A stretch of DNA of 36,468 nt. Origin: an uncultured Bacteroidota bacterium. GTDB taxonomy: Bacteria > Bacteroidota > Bacteroidia > Bacteroidales > P3. The notes under the pieces were generated by a model. The model did not search any database. It worked only from the letters and a program-made list of their open reading frames with translations, and was not told the DNA's origin. The stretch covers positions 1 to 36,468 of the forward strand of contig CADBOG010000047.1 in the NCBI GenBank assembly GCA_902796265.1, in the 5' to 3' direction. Each line of letters opens with the position of its first letter. The first letter of the stretch is position 1. Of the stretch, positions 1 to 7,501 are shown piece by piece. The translations under genes were made by a program, and so were the position numbers.

Positions 1-77
1 GGTGGTCTGTGGCAGATTCGAACTGTCGACCTCTTCCGTGTGAAGGAAGCGCTCTAAACCAACTGAGCTAACAGACC
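1..77 (-). tRNA. tRNA-Val (anticodon CAC)
   Basis: Reading the minus strand gives a complete cloverleaf. The acceptor stem GGTCTGT (71-77) pairs with ACAGACC. The D-arm contains TAGCTCAGTTGG and the anticodon stem is CTTCC/GGAAG around the loop TTCACAC, so the anticodon is CAC (valine, GTG codons). The T-loop is GTTCGAATC. After the acceptor stem come the discriminator A and then CC, with the last A of an encoded CCA falling just outside the window. The tRNA is therefore truncated by one base at most. Confidence 0.95.
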
Positions 78-147
78 TTCTTTGTTGCAAGTAGAGAATG
101 AAGTATTTTGAATAATAATTGTTATTTTCTCTTTCTGAAAGCGAGTG

Positions 148-155
148 CAAAAGTA
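148..155 (-). promoter_or_regulatory. -7 box of the tRNA-Val promoter
   Basis: On the minus strand this reads TACTTTTG, a perfect match to the Bacteroidota -7 consensus TAnnTTTG. It is preceded by AAAAAAAGTTAG, the same context as the usp promoter at 17341. Transcription would start near 141, about 64 nt before the mature tRNA 5' end. I see no well-spaced TTTG -33 box. Confidence 0.6.
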
Positions 156-316
156 CTAACTTTTTTTGATTCCATAAACCAAATGGCAAAAAATATTTTC
201 TTGTTTGTCTATAATGATGAGAAATAGGGCGATATGAATGTCGCGTTTTTGGTTTGAGGGTTTTTATGATGTCGTTTGTTATTAAAAGTCGTATGTTTTT
301 TGAGAAAAATGAGCAT

Positions 317-358
317 AAAAAAAACGTGCCACATGATGATGCGGCACGCTTTTTTTTT
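317..358 (-). terminator. Rho-independent terminator of the small lipoprotein gene
   Basis: The stem CGTGCC (325-330) / GGCACG (343-348) encloses a 12-nt loop. It is flanked by A-tracts on one side and T-tracts on the other, so it can stop transcription on both strands. It lies 12 bases past the stop codon of the minus-strand lipoprotein gene ending at 371. Confidence 0.8.
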
Positions 359-370
359 AAGAGATTTGGC

Positions 371-799
371 TTATTTGCCGAGGCTCTTGGTGAGCTCGTT
401 GACGGCTTTAGTGGCACCTTCCTTGGCAGCCTCTTTACCTTTCTCCATACCTTTCTGTTTTGCCTTCTCGGCGATGCACTTAGCAGCTTCGCTCTTAACA
501 GCGGCCTTGAAATCCTCGTCCTGAGCATACTGGGCGAAAGACTGGTCGATGACGGTGTTGACGCAGTTCAGAACATCACCGCAGTTGCAGATCTGCTGAG
601 CAGCGTCCATGATAGCCTGCTGGCGAGCATCGCTGTTTTCGCAGGTAGCAGCGGGTTCAGCGGAAGCCTGAACATCGTTCTCCTCGATAGCAGGAGTGGT
701 GACGGTTGCTGTGGTGTCGGTAGCCTCGGTGTTACCACCGCAGGAAGCCATAACTGCACAAATCATTGCGCTTGCAAGGAATAAAAATACTTTTTTCAT
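371..799 (-). CDS. Small cysteine-bearing lipoprotein of unknown function
   Basis: This is a 142-residue protein with a lipoprotein signal peptide and lipobox MASC, giving Cys20 as the lipidated residue. Residues 21-50 are a Thr/Ala/Glu-rich linker. The rest is predicted mainly helical, with a cysteine cluster (Cys53, then a CNC pair and another Cys shortly after, and one further Cys), and ends in a Lys/Glu/Ala-rich helix. I recognise no named domain. The four or five non-lipid cysteines suggest periplasmic disulfides. The gene is single, with its own -7 box at 846-853 and its own terminator, so it is probably well expressed. It is real: signal peptide, promoter and terminator all agree. Its role is unknown. 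Confidence 0.85.
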   Translation of the reverse strand: MKKVFLFLASAMICAVMASCGGNTEATDTTATVTTPAIEENDVQASAEPAATCENSDARQQAIMDAAQQICNCGDVLNCVNTVIDQSFAQYAQDEDFKAAVKSEAAKCIAEKAKQKGMEKGKEAAKEGATKAVNELTKSLGK

Positions 800-845
800 T
801 GTTTTTTAATGATTTAAATGATTGTTTCGAATTGATTTTACTTTG

Positions 846-853
846 CAAAAGTA
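846..853 (-). promoter_or_regulatory. -7 box of the small lipoprotein gene
   Basis: On the minus strand this reads TACTTTTG, matching TAnnTTTG. It lies about 47 bases before the ATG at 799, so the leader would be about 40 nt. The -33 region has no clear TTTG. Confidence 0.55.
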
Positions 854-891
854 CACACCTTTTTTGGACTGTGAATTTTTTTATGATAGTT

Positions 892-1025
892 TAACGTTTT
901 CGTAAGCCGAGCGGAGAAGAACTCGTTCTTATCCCGAGGCGAGAAAACGTCAGCGGACAGCTAACGTTTTCGTAAGCCGAGCGGAGAAGAACTCGTTCTT
1001 ATCCCGAGGCGAGAAAACGTCAGCG
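892..1025. repeat. Two tandem copies of a 64-bp imperfect hairpin (period 70)
   Basis: Copy 1 is 892-955 and copy 2 is 962-1025; by eye they are identical, separated by GACAGC. Within each copy ACGTTTTC at the left end pairs with GAAAACGT near the right end, GCC pairs with GGC further in, and AAGAAC/GTTCTT forms the core. Each copy can therefore fold as one long imperfect hairpin. A partial third arm (CCGTTTTCG, 1031-1039) lies between copy 2 and the M6 protease stop codon. The block sits in the 3' region of the protease gene, just upstream of the lipoprotein promoter. It may act as an mRNA-stabilising or terminating structure, or be a dispersed REP-like element. Confidence 0.9.
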
Positions 1026-1046
1026 AAGATACCGTTTTCGTTTTTT

Positions 1047-3857
1047 TTATCTCTTCACCACTTTAATTGTCTGCTGGTTGCATTGGAGGATATAGATGCC
1101 TTTGGGTAAGCTTTGTAGGTCGAGGGTGGTGTTTTCGTCCGTAGTGGATTGGCTCATAATAAGGCTGCCGCGAGTGTCGAAGAGTCTTATGATGGAGCCT
1201 GACGGGCAGGTTACGTTAAGTAGGCTGCTGGTTGGGTTGGGATGGACACTTACTGCCGATTCTGTAGCTTGCTCGATGGCTGTGGAACGTTTGAAAGCGG
1301 CGTGCATGGTGTGGAGACCTTCTCTTTCGGCTACTTTATAGCTGTATCTGCCGTCGCCGAGAGGAGTAAGTCGACGTACAAGGACAACGCGGCTGTCGTA
1401 GACAAGGCGGTGGACTTCGTATCCAGGTTTAGGAGTTATGATGAATTCTATAGAATCGTTGCGTTCACCTACAGAATAGCCCGATGGCTCGATGTTGCCA
1501 TTGTTGTCTGCTGTGCTGTTTACCAGCCAGCCGTCAGTTATCTGAAGGTCGTCAATGGCGACTTTTTCGGTGCTGTTGGTGTAGAGTGAGAATCGCAACC
1601 GGCTATATATTTCAGAACCGTTGAGGATGAGAAATCTGTCATTCCATTCCTCGAGATTTTCATTCCATGTGAGAGTATCTATTATAGCCCAGTCGTCAGA
1701 GGGTGATGATTGGAATTCGACTTTCAGCTGCGTTTGGGGGCCGCATCCATTGAAGAAATGAGCCGAGTATTTGATGACGTGTGAGAGGGGGTCTTCACAC
1801 AGCAGCGGACGGCTTGTTACTGTTTGCCAAAAGCGGTTTGTGGGATTGATATTACTCTTCGATGCCAGCACATGGTTCCCGTCGAGTAATTCGGTCTTCC
1901 ACTCACCATTCCAGCATTCTGGAAGTTGGTCTTGGGGTGTGCTTTCGAAGTCTTCGTTATGCCAATCGCTTACTTGACAGTTGAGTGTTGTGCCTTCAGC
2001 AGTAATACCATTGGAGAAGACTCTGTTATTCCTTTGAGTGAAAAATTTGAAATGGTAGACAACGCCCTGCTGCAGGTTGTTTATCACGCTGTTGTAGCTG
2101 TTGGCGAAGTAAACCACTATGCTGCCGTCGTCAAGAGTGTCGCCCAGTCGGGTTGTGTCGCATGGTGCTGCGGTGGGTGTATGGCTCTCATTCATAAGGA
2201 TGAGGGTCTTCTGGTCGCCATAGCGTGTCCAAGATAGTAAAATCTTGTCATGGTCAAGACCTTCGGCTGTAGCAGACAGTGGGTCGGGAGAGACATCTTG
2301 CACACTGAAGAAGACCTTGCCAGTGTGTGTGTCTTCAGAGATGTTGTAGATGGGTATATTGTTAGCTTGCTTGGACCAGGGACGGAACCAGGGTGTTGAG
2401 TTGTCGGTCAAGGAGTCGCGTCTGAGTGAACCGCCAGGGAAGGAAGCCCCTTCGGAGTTGAGAGAACCGTAGCTTGAGGGACTGCTGGTCGGAAATTGGT
2501 TGCTGGATCTGGCCAAGATGTAAATCTGCTGCGGGTGACGGGCATTGCTCACGTTTCTGCCGTTGGCGTTGGGATGAACATGATAGACAATGAGTCCGTG
2601 ACCAGGAATACCACCATCCCATTTGATTTTCTGTCGGTTTTCCAAAAGGAAAAAGTCACCTTCGGTGGATGTGTTAACACGGTAGAAGTCGTGGCTGGAC
2701 ACGGCTACAGGGTCGAGAACATACTGCGCTGCGTTGGCAGTAATGGTGTCGCAGGTGGCCCAACGGTAGATGTATAGTTTGGTATAGGCGTTATGATGGG
2801 CAGGAGTGCAACCGCTCTCATTCCAGCTTCCGCTCGACATGATGTCCCATTGGCCGAGGCCAGGGAATTCTCCGCCACTTCCGCTATAGTCTGTGTCGTA
2901 ATAGTCAGGAGCACCGAAGACATGTCCGAGTTCATGGCAGATGACGCCTATCTGTGTGAGGTTTGAACCATTGTTGCCGCTGCATTCGGGCGAGCAAGAG
3001 TAGAGGTCGACAACGGTGTTGTTGTAGGTGGGTGCATCATAGATATATGATTTGTGAGACCAGATGCAGTCTTCGCTGGCGCCAGCCTCCTCTCCAAAAC
3101 CGGCAAAGATAATATGGAGACCATCAATATAGCCGTCATTGTCGTTGTCATAATCGGAGAAGTTTACGTATTTGGCTGCAGAGTCGACAGCTTCGCGGGC
3201 AAAATATTGGTAGCCATAGTCGGTGTTTCCGTAGAAAGCCATGTTGCGAGACCCTCTGAATGGGCCTACAACGTCCATATTAAGAGAAAAGAGGCCGCCG
3301 CTGACGTCATAGTAGTAGTCGTGCACGCTGCCAGTGCGTCCATTTACGGTGTAGTTCACCTGGTTCATCATTGCATCGAAGTTGTCTGATGAATGGATGA
3401 AATGTTTGTCGCTGAACTCAAAAAGGATGAGGAGGAGTTTTTTCTCGCCAGAGACTTCTGACATTGCTTTGGGTCCCTTCTTCGCATTCTCTATCTGTTT
3501 CCAGATGCTTGTGAGACTTTCGACCTGGCTATTGCTGAAACGAAGGTGCTTGGGTACTGTGCTCAGAAAAGCTTCTGTTTCGGGGCTTCGCTCGTCCTTG
3601 TTGGCGGCAAGGAAAGGGCTGGGTATCATGTCGCCATTGGCATCTTTCGTGGCGAAAACAAGGCTGCCGTCGTCGCGGTGGAGGAGGCTGTAACCATCTT
3701 CTGTTTCAGCCCAATGCACGCGCTCGTCGCCTTTGAGGTATATCATTACGGTGCCACCATCGGCTGGTTGGCGGAAAGAAATAAGTCCGGGAAAAGCCGG
3801 CACAGCTTGAGCCACAGCGGCAATGACTAACAATAATAAGAAAACTATTTTTTTCAT
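1047..3857 (-). CDS. Secreted M6-family metalloprotease with T9SS type A sorting domain
   Basis: This is a 936-residue protein with a Sec signal peptide (1-18). Residues about 20-60 match the N-terminal piece typical of M6-domain proteases. The catalytic domain (about 140-420) has the zinc motif HELGHVFGAPD: His308, Glu309 and His312, with Asp318 in the family's HExxHxxGxxD pattern. A fibronectin type III-like segment follows (about 515-600), then a jelly-roll-like region (about 640-760). The last 70 residues, starting near SVHPNPTSS and ending in KVVKR, are a Por/T9SS type A C-terminal sorting domain. The enzyme is thus predicted to cross the outer membrane by T9SS and be released or anchored at the surface. 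The gap of about 100 bases to the upstream DUF799 gene has no clear promoter, so read-through is possible. Family assignment is firm; the substrate is unknown. Confidence 0.93.
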   Translation of the reverse strand: MKKIVFLLLLVIAAVAQAVPAFPGLISFRQPADGGTVMIYLKGDERVHWAETEDGYSLLHRDDGSLVFATKDANGDMIPSPFLAANKDERSPETEAFLSTVPKHLRFSNSQVESLTSIWKQIENAKKGPKAMSEVSGEKKLLLILFEFSDKHFIHSSDNFDAMMNQVNYTVNGRTGSVHDYYYDVSGGLFSLNMDVVGPFRGSRNMAFYGNTDYGYQYFAREAVDSAAKYVNFSDYDNDNDGYIDGLHIIFAGFGEEAGASEDCIWSHKSYIYDAPTYNNTVVDLYSCSPECSGNNGSNLTQIGVICHELGHVFGAPDYYDTDYSGSGGEFPGLGQWDIMSSGSWNESGCTPAHHNAYTKLYIYRWATCDTITANAAQYVLDPVAVSSHDFYRVNTSTEGDFFLLENRQKIKWDGGIPGHGLIVYHVHPNANGRNVSNARHPQQIYILARSSNQFPTSSPSSYGSLNSEGASFPGGSLRRDSLTDNSTPWFRPWSKQANNIPIYNISEDTHTGKVFFSVQDVSPDPLSATAEGLDHDKILLSWTRYGDQKTLILMNESHTPTAAPCDTTRLGDTLDDGSIVVYFANSYNSVINNLQQGVVYHFKFFTQRNNRVFSNGITAEGTTLNCQVSDWHNEDFESTPQDQLPECWNGEWKTELLDGNHVLASKSNINPTNRFWQTVTSRPLLCEDPLSHVIKYSAHFFNGCGPQTQLKVEFQSSPSDDWAIIDTLTWNENLEEWNDRFLILNGSEIYSRLRFSLYTNSTEKVAIDDLQITDGWLVNSTADNNGNIEPSGYSVGERNDSIEFIITPKPGYEVHRLVYDSRVVLVRRLTPLGDGRYSYKVAEREGLHTMHAAFKRSTAIEQATESAVSVHPNPTSSLLNVTCPSGSIIRLFDTRGSLIMSQSTTDENTTLDLQSLPKGIYILQCNQQTIKVVKR

Positions 3858-3878
3858 TTAATTAATAAGAGGTTTTGT

Positions 3879-3953
3879 TGTTTAATGTCTGATGTTTAAC
3901 GGTTTGTGATTGATGCTTAATGTTTGATGCTTAATGGTTTATGTTTAAGTTTA
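3879..3953. repeat. Degenerate short tandem repeat (TTTAATGNTTGATG type)
   Basis: The gap between the protease start and the DUF799 gene is filled with variants of TTAATGTTTGATGC and GTTTATG with a period of roughly 12-16 bases. Its composition differs from the flanking genes. It resembles other short-period repeats in gaps of this window. Confidence 0.55.
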
Positions 3954-3959
3954 TGATTT

Positions 3960-4736
3960 CTATAAAAATGCTTGTGATTCATATTCTTCTTCGCTACATT
4001 CTTCCACTTCGGCTCCGCCATCCATCCAGGTGTATTTGATATATTGTGGGTTGGCGGCACGGTAAAGGTCTTTCTCGAACTGGCGTCGCTGGCTGCTGGT
4101 GGGTAGGTTACGCAGGACGTAGTCGTTCACCTTCTCTACCAGGAAGCATCGTTGAGCAGTGCCGTTGTCCATATCCATCTTTTTTGCGAAGCGGGTATCA
4201 TTCTTGAGCTTGATAGGGTCGCCCTTGAGGTTTGTGGAGACCTGCTTGGTGGCGAGCACCCAGATGTGCATCAGGTCGACGTTACTCTTGGTTGAGCGCA
4301 GCTGGTATTCGAGGTAGGCAATCTTCTTGCCGTTTTCGTCTTTCCAGTTGTGGAGTGTGACGACAAGAACAGCGTCGATGCCATAGTCGGTACCGAATTT
4401 CTTAAGGTCGTCGTTCCTAAGCTGTTTGGGTGTCATAGGAACAGATTCGGCTATCTCGGCACCAGCCACGGGGCCTATGACGTAGTAACCTTTTTTTATC
4501 AGAGGTTCAGGCATGGTTTGGAGCAGGTATGCCTTAGCCGAATTGATTTCGTTGTTGTATTCGGCATCCACCGGGTATTTCTCCACTCTGCGCAGAGCCT
4601 TGTCGTTGATGGGTGCTATGTATATTGTAGTGGGGCGCTCGCTGTAGATATCGCTGTACGAGGTTATCTTCTTTTCGCTTTTGCATCCTGCAAGTAGGAT
4701 GGTCGCAATGGCCACTATGGCTAATCTCAGTTTCAT
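3960..4736 (-). CDS. DUF799-family lipoprotein (GNA1162-like)
   Basis: This is a 258-residue protein with signal peptide and lipobox LLAGC (Cys18). The body matches the DUF799/GNA1162 family: a segment with PTTIYIAPINDKA near residues 36-48, a conserved MPEPLIKKGYYVIGP block, then a GIDAVLVVTLHNW strand. Family members are outer-membrane lipoproteins, usually encoded next to a DUF4810 lipoprotein and a CsgG-like pore protein. It follows the DUF4810 gene by 74 bases in the same direction, so the two are very likely co-transcribed. No csgG-like gene is in the window. The cellular role is unproven; cell-surface assembly or export is the common guess. Confidence 0.85.
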   Translation of the reverse strand: MKLRLAIVAIATILLAGCKSEKKITSYSDIYSERPTTIYIAPINDKALRRVEKYPVDAEYNNEINSAKAYLLQTMPEPLIKKGYYVIGPVAGAEIAESVPMTPKQLRNDDLKKFGTDYGIDAVLVVTLHNWKDENGKKIAYLEYQLRSTKSNVDLMHIWVLATKQVSTNLKGDPIKLKNDTRFAKKMDMDNGTAQRCFLVEKVNDYVLRNLPTSSQRRQFEKDLYRAANPQYIKYTWMDGGAEVEECSEEEYESQAFL

Positions 4737-4810
4737 TTAATTAAACTTTAAATCAGTTGCTTTCGATTTTTTTGTTATGCCGTTATCTCGTTATGCTAAA
4801 AGACAATTAG

Positions 4811-5389
4811 CTATTCCTCTTTCTTCAATGTTGTTGTGTCGGCCTCTATTTCTGGGGTTACAATCATTGTGCTGTCGGCATCAGTTGTAGGAACGGTGTT
4901 ATTGCTTTCTTCTGTGCTGTTGTCGGTTTCTCCCATCACTGTGGCTGCACGTTTCTCGGCAGCTTTGCGTTTGGCAGGGGAGAGGCCTTCCTGTACCTGG
5001 GTTGTGTCGGCATCTGCTGCACTGGTGCTGTTGTTGTCTTGGTATTCGGGTATCAGTTTCCGCTTCAGCTGCATCACATAGTCGCGTGACGAGGGAAAGG
5101 CTTCCATCTCCTTGTTGAACCATCCGTTGGCTTCGGCTCGCTTGCCCTGCTTCACCATCATGACAGCATAGTCGCTATATACACCAGGGGTTTTAATGCC
5201 ACTCTTGCGGTTCTTGTTGATTACAGCGCCGTAGCTTTTAGACAGCACATCCAAGTTCTGTTCGTTGGGCTCTTTACCATAGGCGAGCATGGCTTTAGGA
5301 TCAATAACCTCTTTGCTGCCTCCACATGACAACGAGATGGCAAATATTAGCCCTGCTGCCATAATTTTCGCAATACCCTTCACAGTCAT
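4811..5389 (-). CDS. DUF4810-domain lipoprotein
   Basis: This is a 192-residue protein with signal peptide and lipobox SLSC (Cys22). Residues 25-115 match the DUF4810 family: it starts after SKEVIDPKAMLAYGKEPNEQN and has TPR-like helices (DYAVMMVKQGKRAEANGWFNKEMEAFPSS). Residues 115-192 are Ser/Thr/Asp/Glu-rich and probably disordered. It is the first gene of the DUF4810-DUF799 pair. A good -7 box lies at 5478-5485. The leader carries a small hairpin at 5439-5461. The usual third partner, CsgG, would be expected upstream, but that space holds only the promoter and then rnpB on the other strand. Confidence 0.8.
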   Translation of the reverse strand: MTVKGIAKIMAAGLIFAISLSCGGSKEVIDPKAMLAYGKEPNEQNLDVLSKSYGAVINKNRKSGIKTPGVYSDYAVMMVKQGKRAEANGWFNKEMEAFPSSRDYVMQLKRKLIPEYQDNNSTSAADADTTQVQEGLSPAKRKAAEKRAATVMGETDNSTEESNNTVPTTDADSTMIVTPEIEADTTTLKKEE

Positions 5390-5438
5390 TATTTGTCGTT
5401 TATTTAGTTGTTATACAATTTGATATAGCTATAATTAA

Positions 5439-5461
5439 GACGAATTGAGTTGGAATTCGTC
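5439..5461 (-). other. Stem-loop in the 5' leader of the DUF4810 gene
   Basis: GACGAATT (5439-5446) pairs with AATTCGTC (5454-5461) around a 7-nt loop. It begins about 10 nt after the predicted transcription start, so it would sit at the very 5' end of the mRNA, where it could protect the transcript or act as an operator. Confidence 0.4.
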
Positions 5462-5477
5462 CTATTGAAACAAAATG

Positions 5478-5485
5478 CAAAAATA
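5478..5485 (-). promoter_or_regulatory. -7 box of the DUF4810-DUF799 operon
   Basis: On the minus strand this reads TATTTTTG, a full match to TAnnTTTG, about 90 bases before the start codon at 5389. No clear -33 TTTG is seen. Confidence 0.55.
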
Positions 5486-5630
5486 CAATTTTTTTTTTAA
5501 GTGACATTTATGCCAGAACAAAAAAAAACTGAGAAATAAAATCCAACTTTATTTTGCTGATTATTAATAGAAAATATTCATTAATTGTAATCCTTCATTC
5601 TTTAAACCTTAACAAATGCTTTTTTTTGAG

Positions 5631-5638
5631 TATTTTTG
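5631..5638 (+). promoter_or_regulatory. -7 box of the rnpB promoter
   Basis: It reads TATTTTTG (TAnnTTTG) followed by CATTTC, with the RNase P RNA 5' end expected about 11 bases downstream. The spacing is right for a direct start at the mature 5' end. Confidence 0.65.
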
Positions 5639-5649
5639 CATTTCATTAA

Positions 5650-6021
5650 GGAACGGCAACCGCTCTATCGCCGGCGGCATTCGTGTCGCGGGAGGAAAGT
5701 CCGGGCAGCACAGAGTCACCATACTTCCTAACAGGAAGGGACGCATGCCGTAAGGCCTGCGCCACAGCAAGTGCCACAGAAAATATACCGCCTTCGGGTA
5801 AGGGTGAAAACGCGAGGCAAGAGCTCACGACGCGAGGTAGTGATATCTCATGGTGGTAAACCTTATGGGCTGAAAAACCAAATATACCGACAGTTAAGGG
5901 TTGACTCGTCCGTTGTCGGGGGGTGGGTTGATTGAGGCAGCCGGTGACGGTTGTCCTAGATTAATGATAGAGGTCTGGCAGCAATGCCATTCACAGAACC
6001 CGGCTTATACGTTGCCGTCCC
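5650..6021 (+). ncRNA. rnpB: RNase P RNA
   Basis: This is the catalytic RNA of ribonuclease P, which trims tRNA 5' leaders. The hallmark GAGGAAAGTCCGGGC is at 5691-5705. The 3' half has the conserved CAGAACCCGGCTTA (about 5994-6007). The terminal helix P1 is GGAACGGCAAC (5650-5660) with GTTGCCGTCCC (6011-6021), with one mismatch. A T-tract follows at 6022-6026. The length of about 372 nt fits a type A bacterial RNA. The exact ends are accurate to a few bases. Confidence 0.93.
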
Positions 6022-6055
6022 TTTTTCTCTAAAAACAACCATAATTCATATTGTT

Positions 6056-6772
6056 TTGAACATCGAAGTCATCCTATCGCCGCTCAATTATCCGTCACGC
6101 ACCTTGCTTCGTCAGCATTCCACCGTGGCCGTAGATATCCTTCGTGCCACCTCGGCTATCTGTGCTGCTTTTTCTGCTGGTGCTTCTGAGATTGTGCCAC
6201 TCGACTCGCTCGAGCCGCTACCTTCATACGCCAAGAATGGTTACATTATTGCAGCCGAGCGTGGCGGCAAGAAGCTTCAGGGAGCAGATTGTGGTAATTC
6301 CCCTACAGAATACCTCACGATGAACCTTACTGGATGCAGGCTTGCATATTCAACTACTAACGGAACGGTTTCTATCCTCAAATCAGCTGATGCAGACCGC
6401 TCATACGTCGGAGCTTTTGCCAACATATCGGCACTATGTAAGGCTCTGTCGCATGAGGAGAATATTGTAGTACTCTGTTCGGGTTGGAAAGGAGAGCCTT
6501 CGATGGAAGACACCATCTTTGCAGGTGCTATGATAGCTCGTCTACAGCAGATGAACAGCCAGCCTCAGCTTGTAAATGATGCTGCAATGATGTCGCTTGA
6601 CTTATGGCAGCTTGCCGCGAGCAACCCATACCGGTTTTGCTCAAGGGCAACCCATGTCCACCGTCTCGAAGCCTTTGGAGGTACCGCCGTCGACGATATT
6701 CCTTGGGCTTTCAGACTCGACACATGTCCTCTCGTGCCCATCCTTAAAGAGGGTAAGCTTCAACTCTTGTGA
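6056..6772 (+). CDS. ComB-family phosphatase (2-phosphosulfolactate phosphatase-like)
   Basis: This is a ComB-fold protein; characterised members remove phosphate from 2-phosphosulfolactate in coenzyme M synthesis. Visible family blocks are VAVDILRATSAI (about residues 24-35), AAERGGKKLQGADCGNSP, YSTTNGTVSI and CSGWKGEPSMEDTIFAG. The longest reading frame begins with an ATG at 5984, but that codon is inside RNase P RNA, so I chose the TTG at 6056, giving MNIEVILSPL, which lines up with family N-termini (238 residues). There is no clear Shine-Dalgarno site. The gene starts 34 bases after rnpB and overlaps trmO by four bases (GTGA). Bacteroidota are not known to use coenzyme M, so the true substrate is probably another phosphorylated acid. 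Family confidence is high, reaction confidence low. Confidence 0.85.
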   Translation: MNIEVILSPLNYPSRTLLRQHSTVAVDILRATSAICAAFSAGASEIVPLDSLEPLPSYAKNGYIIAAERGGKKLQGADCGNSPTEYLTMNLTGCRLAYSTTNGTVSILKSADADRSYVGAFANISALCKALSHEENIVVLCSGWKGEPSMEDTIFAGAMIARLQQMNSQPQLVNDAAMMSLDLWQLAASNPYRFCSRATHVHRLEAFGGTAVDDIPWAFRLDTCPLVPILKEGKLQLL

Positions 6773-7455
6773 TTCTTGACACAACTATGAGACCTATTGC
6801 ACATATCCGTTCACCTTTCGGTGAAAAATTCGGCATCCCTCGTCAAAGCAATGTTGTAAACGGATTGGATTCCTATATTGTCTTTGAACCTGAATACCGA
6901 ATGCCAGAGGCATTGCGTGGCATAGAAGACTTTGATTATCTTTGGCTCATCTGGCAGTTCTCCGACAATTTGGATGCCGGATGGACACCAACGGTACGAC
7001 CTCCACGACTTGGGGGTAACAAGAGGATGGGGGTCTTCGCTACACGTTCTCCTTTCCGTCCCAACGCGCTGGGGCTATCATCGGTGCGCCTCCTCGAAGT
7101 GAGGACAAGCACACCAGACGGTCCAGTACTTCACATTGCAGGTGCCGATTTGAAAGACGGCACACCGATATTTGACATAAAGCCCTATTTGCCATATACC
7201 GACTCGCATCCCGATGCCCGTAGTGGTTTTGCTCCTGCGGCACCGCAGGAAAAGCTCAAGGTTGTCTGCCCTGATGAATTGATAAACAAAATCCCATCAT
7301 CGCAGCGTGAACCACTCAAGGAGATACTTTCACTTGACCCTCGTCCGTCATATCATGCGGATCCAGAGAGGATTTACGGCATGAGGTTCCTCTCGTTTGA
7401 TGTCAACTTCAAAGTCTCTGAAGATAATGTGTTGACAATTGTTAGTATTTTTTAA
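6769..7455 (+). CDS. trmO: tRNA (N6-threonylcarbamoyladenosine(37)-N6)-methyltransferase TrmO
   Basis: This TsaA/YaeB-family enzyme uses SAM to methylate t6A37 in tRNAs reading ACY codons. The signature RMGVFATRSPFRPNALGLSS lies at about residues 85-104, after DYLWLIWQFSDN. The C-terminal part contains DPRPSYHADPERIYGMRF, typical of the full-length bacterial form (228 residues). The start is either GTG at 6769, which overlaps the comB stop codon, or ATG at 6787 (MRPIAHIRSPF). The second fits the family N-terminus better, while the first implies translational coupling. The ECF sigma gene follows 46 bases later. Confidence 0.92.
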   Translation: MILDTTMRPIAHIRSPFGEKFGIPRQSNVVNGLDSYIVFEPEYRMPEALRGIEDFDYLWLIWQFSDNLDAGWTPTVRPPRLGGNKRMGVFATRSPFRPNALGLSSVRLLEVRTSTPDGPVLHIAGADLKDGTPIFDIKPYLPYTDSHPDARSGFAPAAPQEKLKVVCPDELINKIPSSQREPLKEILSLDPRPSYHADPERIYGMRFLSFDVNFKVSEDNVLTIVSIF

Positions 7456-7462
7456 CATTACT

Positions 7463-7491
7463 GACGCAACAAAAACACCCTTGAGTGCGTC
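7463..7491 (+). other. Weak inverted repeat between trmO and the sigma gene
   Basis: GACGCA (7463-7468) and TGCGTC (7486-7491) form a 6-bp stem with a 17-nt loop just before the sigma factor start. There is no T-tract. It could be an attenuator or a binding site; it may also be chance. Confidence 0.25.
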
Positions 7492-7501
7492 TATAAGCTA
7501 A

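Noticed and set aside
892..1025. Possible small CRISPR array
   Set aside because: Only two copies, the unit is 64 bp, the spacer is 6 bp, and no cas gene is near.
5984..6055. ATG start for the ComB-family gene at 5984
   Set aside because: It lies inside the conserved 3' end of RNase P RNA; the extra 24 residues do not match the family, and TTG at 6056 gives the right N-terminus.
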